Assembly (NCBI GenBank): GCA_021604725.1
Contig: BQJN01000021.1
Location: 1 to 52,152 of the forward strand
Direction of reading: 5' to 3'
From: Lysobacteraceae bacterium
Lineage (GTDB): Bacteria; Pseudomonadota; Gammaproteobacteria; Xanthomonadales; BQJN01
DNA length: 52,152 nucleotides
Position numbers and translations under genes: made by a program. The notes beneath the pieces were generated by a model. The model was not told the origin of the DNA, did not search any database, and saw nothing but the letters and a program-made list of their open reading frames with translations. Shown here one piece after another: positions 38,142-49,200 of this stretch. Each line of letters starts with the position of its first letter. Within the stretch, counting starts at the first letter, position 1.

Positions 38142-40747
38142 GCGGTTCTGATCTGTTGCGCCAGGCCAAGGCGCTGTTCGATGAGCTGATTGACCTCGAT
38201 GCAGCCGGACGGCAGCATTTTTTAGCGGCCAGAACGAACCATTCAGCCGAACTGAGGCAGCTGGTTGAAGAGTTGCTGGCCAGCCACGATCAGCTAGCTT
38301 CAGCGACCGTTCGTAGCGCGGTCGAGCACCTCGAGCCGGCATTGGCTGAGCAGAACGAACTTGAAGCGGGCACCCATGTCGGCAGTTGGCGGGTGGAAGG
38401 ATTGATCGGACACGGTGGTATGGGTCATGTCTACCGCGTCACAAGGCGCGACGAAACGGTGCGACAAACCGCAGCTCTCAAGTTGATTCGTCGTGAATTG
38501 GTTGACGACAGGATGCGCGAACGATTTCGCCAGGAGCGGCAGATCGTCGCTGATCTAGATCACCCAAACATTGCGCGCCTGATCGATGCCGGCGATTACG
38601 CCGACTCACCGTTCTACGTCATGGAGTGGGTGCGCGGCGAGCCGATCAACGATTACTGCGATCGACAACGGCTTACGGTGAAGCAGCGACTGACGCTGTT
38701 TCGGCAGGTGCTTGGGGCGATCGACTACGCGCACCGACGTCTGATCATTCACCGCGACCTGAAACCGGCCAATATTCTGGTTGATGGCGACGGTGTTCCG
38801 AAGGTGGTCGATTTTGGGATCGCAACGCCCGTTAACCCAACGGGAATGCTGGCACAGAGTGAGCAAATGGCTCTATCACCACACAATGCTGCTCCCGAAC
38901 AATTCGAGCCCGGAACAATCACCACGGCCGCCGATGTCTATGGGCTTGGCAGCGTTCTCTATGAGCTGCTGTGCGGCTGCAAGCCATTGCATTTTTCGGG
39001 CCGCACGCTGGCCGAGTTCGCCCGCACCGTTCACGAACAGGTTCCATTGCCGCCATCGCGCAACTTCGAGAACCGTTTGGTGCATGATGTTAAAGGCGCT
39101 CGACAGTTGGCCGATCAACGTAACAGCAATGTGCGCGCACTGCTGCGGGCGCTCAATCGCGATCTTGATTGTGTTTGCCTGCATGCGTTGAGCAAGCGGG
39201 CTGAGAACCGCTACGCGTCGGCCGCCGAATTTGGCGAGGATATTGATTCGTATCTTCAACACCGGCCGCTGCGTGCACGCCATGCAGGCTGGGCGAGCAG
39301 GTTCGGCAAGCTGGTAGCCCGTAACCGATTAGCAACGTTGCTGGCAATGGTGGCTGCAACTGCGACAGTGAGCTTGATCATTGGGCTATGGAGTTACTCC
39401 GTTCGTCTGGCCACGGAGCGAGATCTGGCGGAGTCCGAGCGGCAAAGGGCAGAGCAGGTTACCGAGTTTCTGGTCGATACTTTTCGCTCAGCTGATCCAA
39501 CCGAAACACTGGGGGAGACCCTGACAGCGCGCGAGGTACTGGAGCGCGGGGCAATTCGTCTGCAGAGCGAACTGGAGGAGCAGCCTGAGCTTCAGACCCG
39601 TCTAAGCAATACCATTGTCGATGTGTTGCTGACCCTGGGTCTGTTTGATCAGGCGCAGGCGCTGTACCAAAACTCGGATGCTGCCTCTTCCGGTGCGACA
39701 TACGATCTGACGCGTGAGCAGCTACACGCCCGTTTATTGCAGGCGCAGGCAGAATATGAGGAAGCCAGAGAAGTGATTGAGAGCGCGATTGCGCGATCTG
39801 AGTCGCCACTGCAGCGAGCCGATTCGTTAACCATCTACGGCGAAACCCTCGGCTCGCTGGATCAGCGTGACCGAGCATTGAATGCCCACAAGGAAGCGCT
39901 GTCGCTGCGACGCGCAGCTCTCGGAGATGATGATCCGCTGACCTTGTCATCGGCGCTGGAAGTGGCTGAAGCAGAAGCTGCACTGGGCGAGACCGAAACA
40001 GCATTGGCACAGGTTGAGGCGGTGATCCCGGCACTGCAATCCGCCGGCCCAGGATTGCTGCCGGAGTTGGCCAGTACCTACAAGATGGCGGGTTATCTGG
40101 AGCGACGACTAGGCAATAATCAACAGGCCCTGGATCACGTTCAGGCCGCCCTGACCCTGTACCGACAGATCTACGGGGCAGATCATCTTGTGGTCGCGAC
40201 TACGCTAAATAGCTTGGCGAACATCCAGCGCCGCATGCAGGACTACCAAGCGGCGATCGACAACTACGAGCAGGCATTGACGATCTACCGCAAATACCAC
40301 GGCTCGGATCACCCACGCGTGGCGATGACCGAATACAACACCGGAATCGTCCTGCACAGGTACCTGGAGCGGCCTGAGGATGCACGAGCGCATATTGAAT
40401 CTGCCATTGACACCGGTGTTCGACATTGGGGCGACGAACACACCAACGTCAACCTGTTTCGGTTATCACTTGGAACTTTGCTCAACGACCTGGGTGAATT
40501 TGGTGCGGCGGAACGTACACTGCTTTCAGCCGTCAACGCTTTCGAAACAATCAATGCACCGCGCGGATTGAATGTAGCCATGGCGCGTGCAGAGTTGGCG
40601 TTGACCTTGGCGCGACGGGATGAAGTGGACCGGGCCCGAGAGCTACTGAACGATGCCCTGCCAGTTTTGATCGAGCGCTTCGGCGAAGATGACATAGATG
40701 TTCAACGCGCCCGAGAAACTTTGGCGCTTCTGGAAAGCGCGCGCTAG
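38138..40747 (+). CDS. Membrane Ser/Thr protein kinase with C-terminal TPRs
   Basis: 869 residues. The Hanks-type kinase domain spans about 84-365: glycine loop GHGGMGHVY (91-99), Lys115 in AALKL, catalytic HRDLKPAN with Asp207, and the DFG at 225-227. One membrane helix (about 405-427) is followed by an about 430-residue periplasmic or cytoplasmic TPR region with units such as YLERRLGNNQQALDHVQAAL. Together with the overlapping sigma gene it forms a signalling pair in which the TPRs probably sense or dock partners. All key kinase residues are present, so it should be active. Confidence 0.94.
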   Translation: MSGSDLLRQAKALFDELIDLDAAGRQHFLAARTNHSAELRQLVEELLASHDQLASATVRSAVEHLEPALAEQNELEAGTHVGSWRVEGLIGHGGMGHVYRVTRRDETVRQTAALKLIRRELVDDRMRERFRQERQIVADLDHPNIARLIDAGDYADSPFYVMEWVRGEPINDYCDRQRLTVKQRLTLFRQVLGAIDYAHRRLIIHRDLKPANILVDGDGVPKVVDFGIATPVNPTGMLAQSEQMALSPHNAAPEQFEPGTITTAADVYGLGSVLYELLCGCKPLHFSGRTLAEFARTVHEQVPLPPSRNFENRLVHDVKGARQLADQRNSNVRALLRALNRDLDCVCLHALSKRAENRYASAAEFGEDIDSYLQHRPLRARHAGWASRFGKLVARNRLATLLAMVAATATVSLIIGLWSYSVRLATERDLAESERQRAEQVTEFLVDTFRSADPTETLGETLTAREVLERGAIRLQSELEEQPELQTRLSNTIVDVLLTLGLFDQAQALYQNSDAASSGATYDLTREQLHARLLQAQAEYEEAREVIESAIARSESPLQRADSLTIYGETLGSLDQRDRALNAHKEALSLRRAALGDDDPLTLSSALEVAEAEAALGETETALAQVEAVIPALQSAGPGLLPELASTYKMAGYLERRLGNNQQALDHVQAALTLYRQIYGADHLVVATTLNSLANIQRRMQDYQAAIDNYEQALTIYRKYHGSDHPRVAMTEYNTGIVLHRYLERPEDARAHIESAIDTGVRHWGDEHTNVNLFRLSLGTLLNDLGEFGAAERTLLSAVNAFETINAPRGLNVAMARAELALTLARRDEVDRARELLNDALPVLIERFGEDDIDVQRARETLALLESAR

Positions 40748-40779
40748 GCGGTTTGCGGTTTTGGCATGCCGGAATCAGG

Positions 40780-41448
40780 CTACCGGCTTTTCAGGTACTG
40801 TTCCAGGCTATGATCCAGGAATACGCCTGCGCCGTCATTCGGGTCCATCAATGGATAGACCAGACCAACGCGAGCGGTGACTGGCCTTTTTAGCGTGTCA
40901 ACAGTGACCTCAGAAAACATATGCTCAACACTTGAACCATTCACCGTCGCTGTGAAACCGCTTCGGCCCTGACTCCATGCGACGCGCACATGGACACCGT
41001 CAAGGTCAGCCAGTGGATGATGATCGACCAAACCCCAGTCGATTCCATCGAATACGCTGGTTTGCAGTGCCCAACCGCTTGCCGCGGAGGTGTCGCGAGT
41101 GAAGGCCATGACAAACTCTGAAGTATGGGTCGCTTCTTGCATGTCGATGGCCAGGAATGCCCAGTCGTCATCTATGCTCAGACTGTTCAGTTCGGCAACG
41201 ACGTAACCCTGGTAGCTCATTGCGGCCAGTGCCGGATCAAGGTGCCGCTCAAGATAGGCCAGACCCGAGTCGTTATCATCGCTGGTGACGATGTCTACTT
41301 CGCAGGGAAAGCCATCACGCGGCGTGATTGTGATCCATTCGGGTATACCACCAACATAACCTTCGCAGGGCAACGGCTCGGCCTGAATGATCGAGAGTGC
41401 CAATAACGCGGAGACTCCGCATGCCGTTCCAAGAAAAGCCCTTTGCAT
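40780..41448 (-). CDS. Secreted paralog A of the LPCEGY family
   Basis: 222 residues from the second ATG (41448), which has GGAG seven bases upstream; the first, four codons earlier, is possible. The signal peptide is cleaved near IQAEP. The mature start (EPLPCEGY) and the later segments (GFPCEV, AYLERHL, RVGLVYPLMDPN) are shared with the gene directly upstream (41471-42142), so these are tandem duplicates. The fold looks like a jelly-roll/concanavalin-type beta-sandwich. The function is unknown. Confidence 0.72.
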   Translation of the reverse strand: MQRAFLGTACGVSALLALSIIQAEPLPCEGYVGGIPEWITITPRDGFPCEVDIVTSDDNDSGLAYLERHLDPALAAMSYQGYVVAELNSLSIDDDWAFLAIDMQEATHTSEFVMAFTRDTSAASGWALQTSVFDGIDWGLVDHHPLADLDGVHVRVAWSQGRSGFTATVNGSSVEHMFSEVTVDTLKRPVTARVGLVYPLMDPNDGAGVFLDHSLEQYLKSR

Positions 41449-41470
41449 AGTGCACTCCACAGCTATCAGG

Positions 41471-42142
41471 TTATCGGTCCGGCGCGACTTGCAAGTTGCT
41501 GCCGATCATGACTCGACTGCCGACAACAGGCTCTTGCAACGGGTACACCAAGCCCGCTCGCAATATTCTCGGCCGACCAAACTTGCTGACGTAACCCAGT
41601 GCTATCGGCGTCCCGTCGATCATTGCGCTGAAATTTCCTGGCCCGGGTAGCCAATCAATGGTTAGATAAAAAGGATCTTCCAGGGTGCCCATTGAAGTCG
41701 TAATGACTGACACATTGCCGGTGCCGTTGTCGGTGACGACCTCCAGAGACCAACTGCCGGGGCCGCTTGGATCTCTGAGCAGTGACAGGACCAGGCCCCC
41801 GGAATTCGTGTCTGGGGCGCGGCCGAATGCCAATTCAAGGAACGTCCATTCGTCCTCCGCATCCAGACTGTCGAGTTCGGCCTGAATTTGTGCGGTGTAG
41901 CTGAACTGGGTAAGCCAGGGGCTTAGTGGCCTTTCCACATATGCAAACGTTGGGCTGGTATCCGATTGCACCGCAAACTCAACCTCACAAGGGAAACCAA
42001 AGCCTGGAGAGTACACGCTGATCCAAGGTTCGTTGCCAATTGAATAGCCCTCGCAGGGTAAAGGTTCGGCAAATCCGGCGTTGGACGCCAGCAATGCGCC
42101 GCTAAACACCAACACTTGCACTTTGGAAATTGCCCCTTTCAT
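41471..42142 (-). CDS. Secreted paralog B of the LPCEGY family
   Basis: 223 residues with a signal peptide (cleavage near GFAEP). It shares EPLPCEGY, GFPCEVEF, TFAYVERPL and RAGLVYPLQEP with paralog A, which starts 22 bases after its stop, so they are probably co-transcribed. The mature protein has two conserved Cys that could form a disulphide. No catalytic motif is seen. Confidence 0.72.
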   Translation of the reverse strand: MKGAISKVQVLVFSGALLASNAGFAEPLPCEGYSIGNEPWISVYSPGFGFPCEVEFAVQSDTSPTFAYVERPLSPWLTQFSYTAQIQAELDSLDAEDEWTFLELAFGRAPDTNSGGLVLSLLRDPSGPGSWSLEVVTDNGTGNVSVITTSMGTLEDPFYLTIDWLPGPGNFSAMIDGTPIALGYVSKFGRPRILRAGLVYPLQEPVVGSRVMIGSNLQVAPDR

Positions 42143-42231
42143 TATGAATACCTGTACCTGGAGATTTACTTTGGTGAAGTTCGATGGCCAGCCATCCTAG
42201 GCCAGCCAAGCGAAGAAATACAGTGATGCTG

Positions 42232-42618
42232 TCACGAAGCTGGCGTTTCCTGCACAATCACCCAGTTGAATTCGCAGAAATCCCAGGTCGTATCTGGATT
42301 ATCCGCCACGGCGAATGAAACCTGCTCACCCATCATCTTTGACAGCAGCAAAGCCTCCTTGACCGCATCGTAGGTTGCCCAGTCCTTGTGCAAGAAAATG
42401 GCAGGCCGTCCCACCCCAAAGGTAACACGCTGCACCCTGCAAGCCGTGATGCTGGCGAGGGCCGCATCATCGGTAGTCACGAAATAGAGACCGTTGGCCT
42501 GCACCCGGTACTGTTCGATATCCATGTTGTAGCAGGCCTGCGCATTACAGCCTGCTTGTGCAGCATGGGCCAAACCCAACAGGGTGGTTGCCAAAATTGT
42601 CGTTGCGATTGCTTTCAT
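42232..42618 (-). CDS. Small secreted cysteine-containing protein, unknown
   Basis: 128 residues with a signal peptide (cleavage near AQAGC). The mature part has four Cys (GCNAQAC, TACRV, FCEF) and ends DFCEFNWVIVQET. No family is recognised. It is the upstream neighbour of the paralog pair, 89 bp away, in the same direction. Confidence 0.65.
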   Translation of the reverse strand: MKAIATTILATTLLGLAHAAQAGCNAQACYNMDIEQYRVQANGLYFVTTDDAALASITACRVQRVTFGVGRPAIFLHKDWATYDAVKEALLLSKMMGEQVSFAVADNPDTTWDFCEFNWVIVQETPAS

Positions 42619-42664
42619 GTGATTGCTCCTAATGGTTATTCAACAAAAGTCAGAAGATTTGCGC

Positions 42665-45600
42665 TCAATCCCGGAGGATGTGTTGCAGCAACAGGTAGCG
42701 TTGCTTTTTGTCGGCATCCCCGTCGCCGTGGCAAAGGTGTTTGATTCGGACCCACGCGGGGTTTGTGCGTTGATTGCTGGCATCAATGGCCGCGTAGCTG
42801 AACTGCGCGAGAACGTCGGTCTTGAGCCCCACCTGGCCCTTTTCAAAGGCGGTAGCACTCGATGGAGTCCAGCGGATCTGGCCAGGTACAGAGTGGTCAA
42901 GCGAGCCGTTGTTGACCGGCGTAACGATGTTCCAGAACGTCAGGTCGTCACCCAGATCATTGGACAGCAGGTGTTGATGGGTGATCATCACACCGCCGCC
43001 ACATTCGTAGGCGACGTCATCTACCGCGACCGGGCCAATGAATAGGCGAACAGTGGCGGTGCCGGACAGCTGTCCGGCGACATCACGAATGCGATACTGA
43101 AACGCATCCAAGCCAGAGTAGCCATTGTTGGGCGTGTAGGTAACGCTGTTGGCACCGATGCTCAATGTTCCATTGCCCGGGTTAGGTGCCGGAAAGTCGA
43201 ACACTTCAATGCCGGTGCCTTCATCATTGCCCAACAGCTCGTCAAAGCTGATCTCGACTGGCGTCTCGTAGGAAGTGACAACATTGTCGTCATTCGCAAT
43301 CGGCGCTGGCGGCGGTGGGATTTGTAGGGTGACGGTCGTGAAATTGGACTCGTTGGTGCCATTGGTCATCTTGTAGTTGAAGTTCACATTGCCGCCTGGG
43401 AAGCCAGCTACAGGCGTGAAGACCATCGTCGGCACTGTCCCGCCGGGGTCTCGCGTCAGCGTGCCCTGGCTCGCTGACGGATGAATCACTCCGGTGTGGA
43501 AGTCAATGACTACACCGACATTGGGATCATCGTTGGCCAGCAAATCGGCGTTGTCGCGAATGTTGTATGACGAACGGTAGGTGGGATAGGAAATCGTATC
43601 GGGGTTGGCCACGAAGGTGCCAGGCAGGCTTGGAATGTTCAGCGTCACTGTGGCCCAGTTCGAGTCATCAACGCCATCGGTCGTTTGATATTCAAATGTA
43701 ACGACCCCGCCGGGGAATCCGGTCTCGGGGACGTAGCGAATGTTGCCGCCAATGATGTTGAAGTTGCCGCTGGGCAGTGGATCGCGCAGGCCGTTGACGA
43801 AGTCGATCCAGACGCCGATGTTCGGGTCATCGTTGGCGATCATGTCGTCAGGGTCAATGACGTAATATGAAGCTAGTTCAGTGAATGTGAATTCGTCCGG
43901 ATTGGCCGTTAGCGCTAGTTCCGTAACAGTCAGTTCGGCAGCGCCCGAATACACCGTGTGCCCGGTTGAATCAGTGACTTCGCATCGGTACCAACCATCG
44001 TGGCCCAGAGTTACCGGATCAACGATTAGTGTCGGCGAGTTGATTCCGGAAAACGCACCACTTGGCACCAGGTCAACGAAGGAAAACGGGCCGGCCGGCG
44101 AGCCCTGCCATTGATATTCGTAAGGCGGTACGCCCTGGGATGCCGTGATCGAGAATGACACGTCGGTACCGACTTCGGCAGTGACATCATCCGGATCGGT
44201 TACAGCGAGATCGCTTGCGGTGCCGGTGCGAATCAGGTGTACAACCCAGCCTGGTCCTGTCTGGCCGAAAGTCTCGGTACCCCCATCCAGTTCCTCACCT
44301 ATCAAGGTACCGTGCAAAAGGCCCATGCCATCGTTGGCCTCGACTTCGAACCAGGTGATGTCGTAGAGGCCGGCAATGACATCGATGTTGAAATCGCCAT
44401 TGTCAGGCTGATACACCAAATACTCACCATCTTCTTGGTTGGCTAGCGCGTAGCCGGTTGAAGCAATGGTTGTGCTGGGGGTCATGCTGCCCAGGTCTGC
44501 GACCAGCTCGTTTGCCAGTTGCTGAACTTGTCCTAGTGCCATGCGAGTGCGGTCCACCGAGCCACCGGTGGGCTCTTGTGGCACGCCGTGAGGGTGCTGC
44601 GAATGCGTGCCATCGAATGGCGTTAGGGTTCGTGTTGTGTCCATGAATACAGGGTTGTAGCCGCGCATGAAGGTTTTCCACGGCCACTCCGAACCGCACC
44701 ACGCCGCGCGGTTGGCATAGGGGACACAGTAGGGGTTGTAGATGTGGTCTGAATCCAATAGAACCATGCGGGCCTGATCGTCACCAAGGACATCCTTGTT
44801 CAGCGGCGGATCGTTGTGAAAGCAAGGGTTAACGTCGCCCGGATCGCAGTTGTTCTGGTCATGGCCGCGGTAAGAAACTATATCGGCATGGCTGGCCGCG
44901 ATCGGTGGGTTTTGAAGATTCCCGTTGCCGAAAGGCGCGCTGATCCATATCAGATGCTGCTTTCTGTCGTTCTCCATTTCCTCGGCACGCAGGTAGTCTG
45001 CCATTGCGTTCATCCAATCCATTGTTTCCGTCAGCGTTGGATTGCCGTCCGAATCGCCGCATTCGTTGCATATCTCCCAAATGAGGTTGTCGAAGTCGTT
45101 TAGCTCCTCAATCAGCTTGTCGATGTAGGCGTATTGAAAGGCCGTTATCGTGGCGTTTTTCAGGCTGTGAATTTCCTCACCACCGCCGTCATTGTCGCCG
45201 CCATTAGTGGTCGCATCTGGATTGTAGCCACCCAATGAATTCGTCTTGAGTGGATTAAAGGGATGATCAGCCCAACCATTCGCGACATTATTGTTTGGCT
45301 TTCGTGGGCTAAACCCTTCGAAAAGCATCACGCTGATGTACAAACCGGCATTCGACGCCGCCTGCACGCGGTCCCTGAGTCGATCAAAATAGGCCTGGTT
45401 GAAGCTATTCAAGTCATAGCGTTGGCCATCGTATTGATAGGGCACCGGCGAGGTGACCCAGTTCGGGGCATAGCCGTACTGCTTGCCCTGCTCCCAATGC
45501 CAGCCACGGGTGAAGTTGTGCCCGAGCGTATTTGCGAGATAGTCCCATTCCTCAGCACCGCACTCATGGTCGCCGCAGTTGGTCGGCGGGGTTTGATTGG

Positions 45601-46081
45601 GTGGCTGAGGCGGCCCGTAGTCCTGCATGTTCTGCCACACATGACCACCGGACAGCAGAACGGTTTCGCCTGCCGCATTTACCAGGTAACGGGGATTGTC
45701 CGGGTGCACGCTGAGTAAGGTCGGGGCATCTACGGCACCTTCGCACCCAGCTTGACGCTCCAGCATGACGATCGCCGAGTCGGCCGACAAGCCATCATTG
45801 GCACTGTACTGGAACGTGCAGAAACTTGTGGCACCCAGGGCAAAGGTGACGTCGAAAACGCCAGTGTCCACCTGTGGAATAGCACCTGGACAATTGTTTT
45901 GATCCAGACTGATTTCGAAAGCCTGGCCGGTATCGTTGCTGTCGTTGGCCAAAGCGTCGACCACGGCAGGGCCATCACAAAGGATGACCTGGTCGTCAAT
46001 GGCCGTTACGACGGCCCTGACGCTTGTCGTCAACCCCAGCAAGGCGGCGATCAGTACTATTAGTGAATGCGGATTGAACAT
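42665..46081 (-). CDS. Large secreted glycosidase-like multidomain protein
   Basis: 1138 residues with a signal peptide (cleavage near VRAVV). Order: an Ig/cadherin-like domain (about 25-110); a TIM-barrel region (about 115-560) with NPRYLVNAAGETVLLSGGHVW, VMLFEGFSPRK and the acid/base-type segment LIWEICNEC, resembling GH5-like or DUF4038-type glycosidases; an Ig-like domain (about 615-710, TDSTGHTVYSGAAEL); then four cadherin-like/Big_9-type repeats (for example FEYQTTDGVDDSNWATVTL). It should act outside the cell on a polysaccharide; the substrate and nucleophile are not certain. It lies before a terminator and downstream of the RHS gene. Confidence 0.82.
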   Translation of the reverse strand: MFNPHSLIVLIAALLGLTTSVRAVVTAIDDQVILCDGPAVVDALANDSNDTGQAFEISLDQNNCPGAIPQVDTGVFDVTFALGATSFCTFQYSANDGLSADSAIVMLERQAGCEGAVDAPTLLSVHPDNPRYLVNAAGETVLLSGGHVWQNMQDYGPPQPPNQTPPTNCGDHECGAEEWDYLANTLGHNFTRGWHWEQGKQYGYAPNWVTSPVPYQYDGQRYDLNSFNQAYFDRLRDRVQAASNAGLYISVMLFEGFSPRKPNNNVANGWADHPFNPLKTNSLGGYNPDATTNGGDNDGGGEEIHSLKNATITAFQYAYIDKLIEELNDFDNLIWEICNECGDSDGNPTLTETMDWMNAMADYLRAEEMENDRKQHLIWISAPFGNGNLQNPPIAASHADIVSYRGHDQNNCDPGDVNPCFHNDPPLNKDVLGDDQARMVLLDSDHIYNPYCVPYANRAAWCGSEWPWKTFMRGYNPVFMDTTRTLTPFDGTHSQHPHGVPQEPTGGSVDRTRMALGQVQQLANELVADLGSMTPSTTIASTGYALANQEDGEYLVYQPDNGDFNIDVIAGLYDITWFEVEANDGMGLLHGTLIGEELDGGTETFGQTGPGWVVHLIRTGTASDLAVTDPDDVTAEVGTDVSFSITASQGVPPYEYQWQGSPAGPFSFVDLVPSGAFSGINSPTLIVDPVTLGHDGWYRCEVTDSTGHTVYSGAAELTVTELALTANPDEFTFTELASYYVIDPDDMIANDDPNIGVWIDFVNGLRDPLPSGNFNIIGGNIRYVPETGFPGGVVTFEYQTTDGVDDSNWATVTLNIPSLPGTFVANPDTISYPTYRSSYNIRDNADLLANDDPNVGVVIDFHTGVIHPSASQGTLTRDPGGTVPTMVFTPVAGFPGGNVNFNYKMTNGTNESNFTTVTLQIPPPPAPIANDDNVVTSYETPVEISFDELLGNDEGTGIEVFDFPAPNPGNGTLSIGANSVTYTPNNGYSGLDAFQYRIRDVAGQLSGTATVRLFIGPVAVDDVAYECGGGVMITHQHLLSNDLGDDLTFWNIVTPVNNGSLDHSVPGQIRWTPSSATAFEKGQVGLKTDVLAQFSYAAIDASNQRTNPAWVRIKHLCHGDGDADKKQRYLLLQHILRD

Positions 46082-46190
46082 AGCGGTTCTCTCGTCGTCT
46101 GCCGGCCTGACCTAACGCGAACAGACCGGTAAATTGAAGGTTCTGTAGGGTTAGGCGACAACGAGTCGAAATTTTGCTCATGGCCAAGAA

Positions 46191-46217
46191 AAAACGCCGG
46201 GCGAGGCCCGGCGTTTT
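46191..46217. terminator. Strong bidirectional-looking terminator
   Basis: A perfect 12-bp stem AAAACGCCGGGC / GCCCGGCGTTTT with a GAG loop, A-rich on one side and T-rich on the other. It lies in the 193-bp gap between the RHS gene and the glycosidase-like gene and should end RHS transcription, so the two genes are separate units. Confidence 0.92.
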
Positions 46218-46274
46218 GTTGTTTCGAAGGTTGCTCAGCAGCTTTCAGGCTGTCGATTCAGGTGAGATGAGCGC

Positions 46275-49200
46275 CTATTCCTTTTTGTAAGTAATAACCG
46301 CGCTTTCTTGCGCCCCCTGATGCCGTATGTCTCTTACTTGCGGGCGATTGGATTGGGGAAACGTGACATGCGGTTTCGCGGTAGCAGCATCCGCCCGGGT
46401 TTGTGCCTTTCGCGCAAAGGCCGTAGCTGCACCAACCAGCTTTCCTACGGCTCTGCCCTTCTTAAAGTTGCGGGGCATATTGGAACAACCGAAATCCAGG
46501 TTGGCCGTCGCGAATCCCAATACGGCATCGGACTTGGGACCGATGCTTTGCATGGTCATGCAATTGGGGTTCTCGGGTAGCGGACCAAAGTCATCCCAGG
46601 GTCGGGCCGCTCGGATCGTGGCGTATTGCGGTCCAGATTCGGCTTCGATTAACTCTCGTATCGGTGCGAGATAGGTGGGATTGGTAAGCAGTTCAAAGTC
46701 GATCCTATTTGGGATCTTCAGATCTTCGTCTGTTAGGTCTTTGGCTGCGTCTCCCGTTACAAGTATTTCGTCCCAGAATGTCGCTCGTTGATCCTCAGCC
46801 TCTTCCTCCGGCTGCATCACGCAACTAGGTGTATCAGCATTTGGAGTTGCACCGGCGATGTCCCCATCGGTACACATTCCGGTCGGATCCGTCGCGTTTA
46901 GCGGATTGTTCTGGACATAGGCAAAGCGGTTCCAGCTCTGGGGCAACGCAACTTGCCCCAGAACAGGATCAGTCGACAAGAAGCGAGCCACAGCCGGCGA
47001 ATAGTAGCGCGCAAGCATATAGTCCAAATCGTCCGTTTCCTCATTTGTGTGTTGATCACGCTCGTGCCCCGTGAAGAGGAATGTTTCGAGGTCCACCTCT
47101 GAACCGAAGCTCATCGCTAACCCTCCGAAGGGATGGTAGTCGTAGCGTGCAACTGAGACACCATTTTCGTCGGTGATGACCCGGGTCGAACCGAGATGAT
47201 CCGCATGAAAGTACCGCCTTGAGCCGTTCCCATAGGCCGCTACGCGGCGAGAATCAACGTACAAGTAGTCACGATTCCAGGTGATATCACCATTCTGATC
47301 TGAGTACTCACTGAGTACCGAACCCTTCACATTGCGTAGGGTCCATTTGATTCCTCCCGGGTCGATTGTGCCCACACGACGATTGCCAGAATCGTAGATG
47401 TACTGACGAATCTGTCCACCGATTTCACTTGCCGTAACCATATCTAACGCGTCGTAGTTGAAGAATCGATCACCCCACTGCGTGACGTTTCCGAACGCGT
47501 CGTAGTCAACCGCAACCCCAGATATAGACGACAGCCGATTGCTCAATCCATCGATGGCAAAATTCGAGGTGTCCCCAGCTGTGGACAAGCTCGTTAGATT
47601 GCCGAACACATCAAAATCGGCCGTTTGATCGATGCCTGCCACGTTGGCAGAGACGAGTCGTTCAACAGCGTCATAACTATAGACATCACTGCCGATCGAG
47701 TGAATGTTTCCGGCACCGTCATACGTGTAGGGGCCTGTTTCCCACAGTGTTTGCATTGAGCCATCGACCCGTATCGCCGATGGTCGAAGCATTCCGCTTG
47801 AGTCAAGGCCTCTGGTTTGGGTCAGCCCATTGCCGTAGTGGGTTGCCGTGCGCACGCCACGATGGTAATTCAGAACTGCCTCCGAACGATTGTCAGAGGA
47901 GTTCCTCAACTCGACAGGCGTCAGGCCGTTGTATAGTAGTGCAACTTGTGACGGTGCTCGATCGGCACCCGATCGACGCGCATCGGGGTAACTGACGGCG
48001 GCAACCATGCCTCTTTCGTTGATAGTAATCGCGTGTTCAAACCAACGATCAGCATCCACGTGTTCCGTACCCGGTCCATAGCGGACGATACTGCTTGAAA
48101 GACCAGCCAACAGCCCGGTTGAGGGCGCGTAGCCATAACGTTCGGTGACCACGTAGTGCTGGAGTCCGGCGTTTTGATTTTGGGGGTCATTGGCTATGTA
48201 ATTGTGCCGCCTAGCCATGATCATGCGATTTGCATCACGGAAGTACTCGATGAGAGGGCCAACGCCTGGTGCATGAATTCGAATTGGTCGACCGGCGACG
48301 TCATGACTTGTCTCCAAGGTCCTATCGCCAATCACAGTTCGACCGACGTTCCCCAGCACATCAAATTGAGAGTTGAACAGGGACGCCCCAAGCTCCGGGT
48401 GGTTGGCGCTGGTCTTCCACCCCATGGCATCGAAAGAAAAGGAGCGCTGTTGAGACCCAGTCTGCACCAATGTCAGGTTACGATTGAGATCATATTGGTA
48501 GCTGGTTATCTGCTGTGTTCCGTTCGGCGCGGATGGCTCGGAAACAGAAGTAACGAGGCCCCGATAGTCTCCCCGAGAGAATGTTCGAGGAAAAGACTGC
48601 ATGCCGGCTTCCGTCATGACGGAATACGTTTCTGTCGTGCTTCGGCGCCCTGAGTACTCTGTTGAGATGATCGAGCCGTCTGGCTGCGTGAGTTTGGTAA
48701 TGCGACCAAAGCGATCGTATTCCAATGAAGTTGCCCTGCTCAGTGTCGGCGCGGTGTCGGTAGTCGATACTTTAGTCTTGCGATCAAGATCATCATGCTC
48801 AAAAAGTGTCCTCAGGACCTGGGTTGAATCGGCGTCAATTACTGCCAGGGAATTTTGAGTGTCGGTGAGACGACCCAGTCCATCATAGTTGCTTACGCTT
48901 TCCTCAAGAACCGATGCGTCTTTCTTTAGCTGATACGTTGTCTGGTTTGTTGCGCATCCTGTCTGAGTAGCCAGACAGTAATTGACTATTGTTACCGGAA
49001 GATCGCCGGGTGGGCTTATTCCTGTCGGGCGTCCAATCAGATCATAGGAATACCCGGTGACGAGTCCGTTGGCATCTTCAGCCGCAGTTATCGCACCTGA
49101 TCCCGGGTCGATCACATCGTTGGCTGGAATCAAGGCGATATCGCCTGTATCAGGGTCCAGTACTTTCTGCTTGCTAATGCTTCCATTTATGTAATCGAAT

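Noticed and set aside
46275..46850. RHS C-terminal tip as a known toxin (nuclease, deaminase, ADP-ribosyltransferase)
   Set aside because: No HxxD, HEAE, HNH, or similar catalytic motif was visible, so I leave it unassigned.
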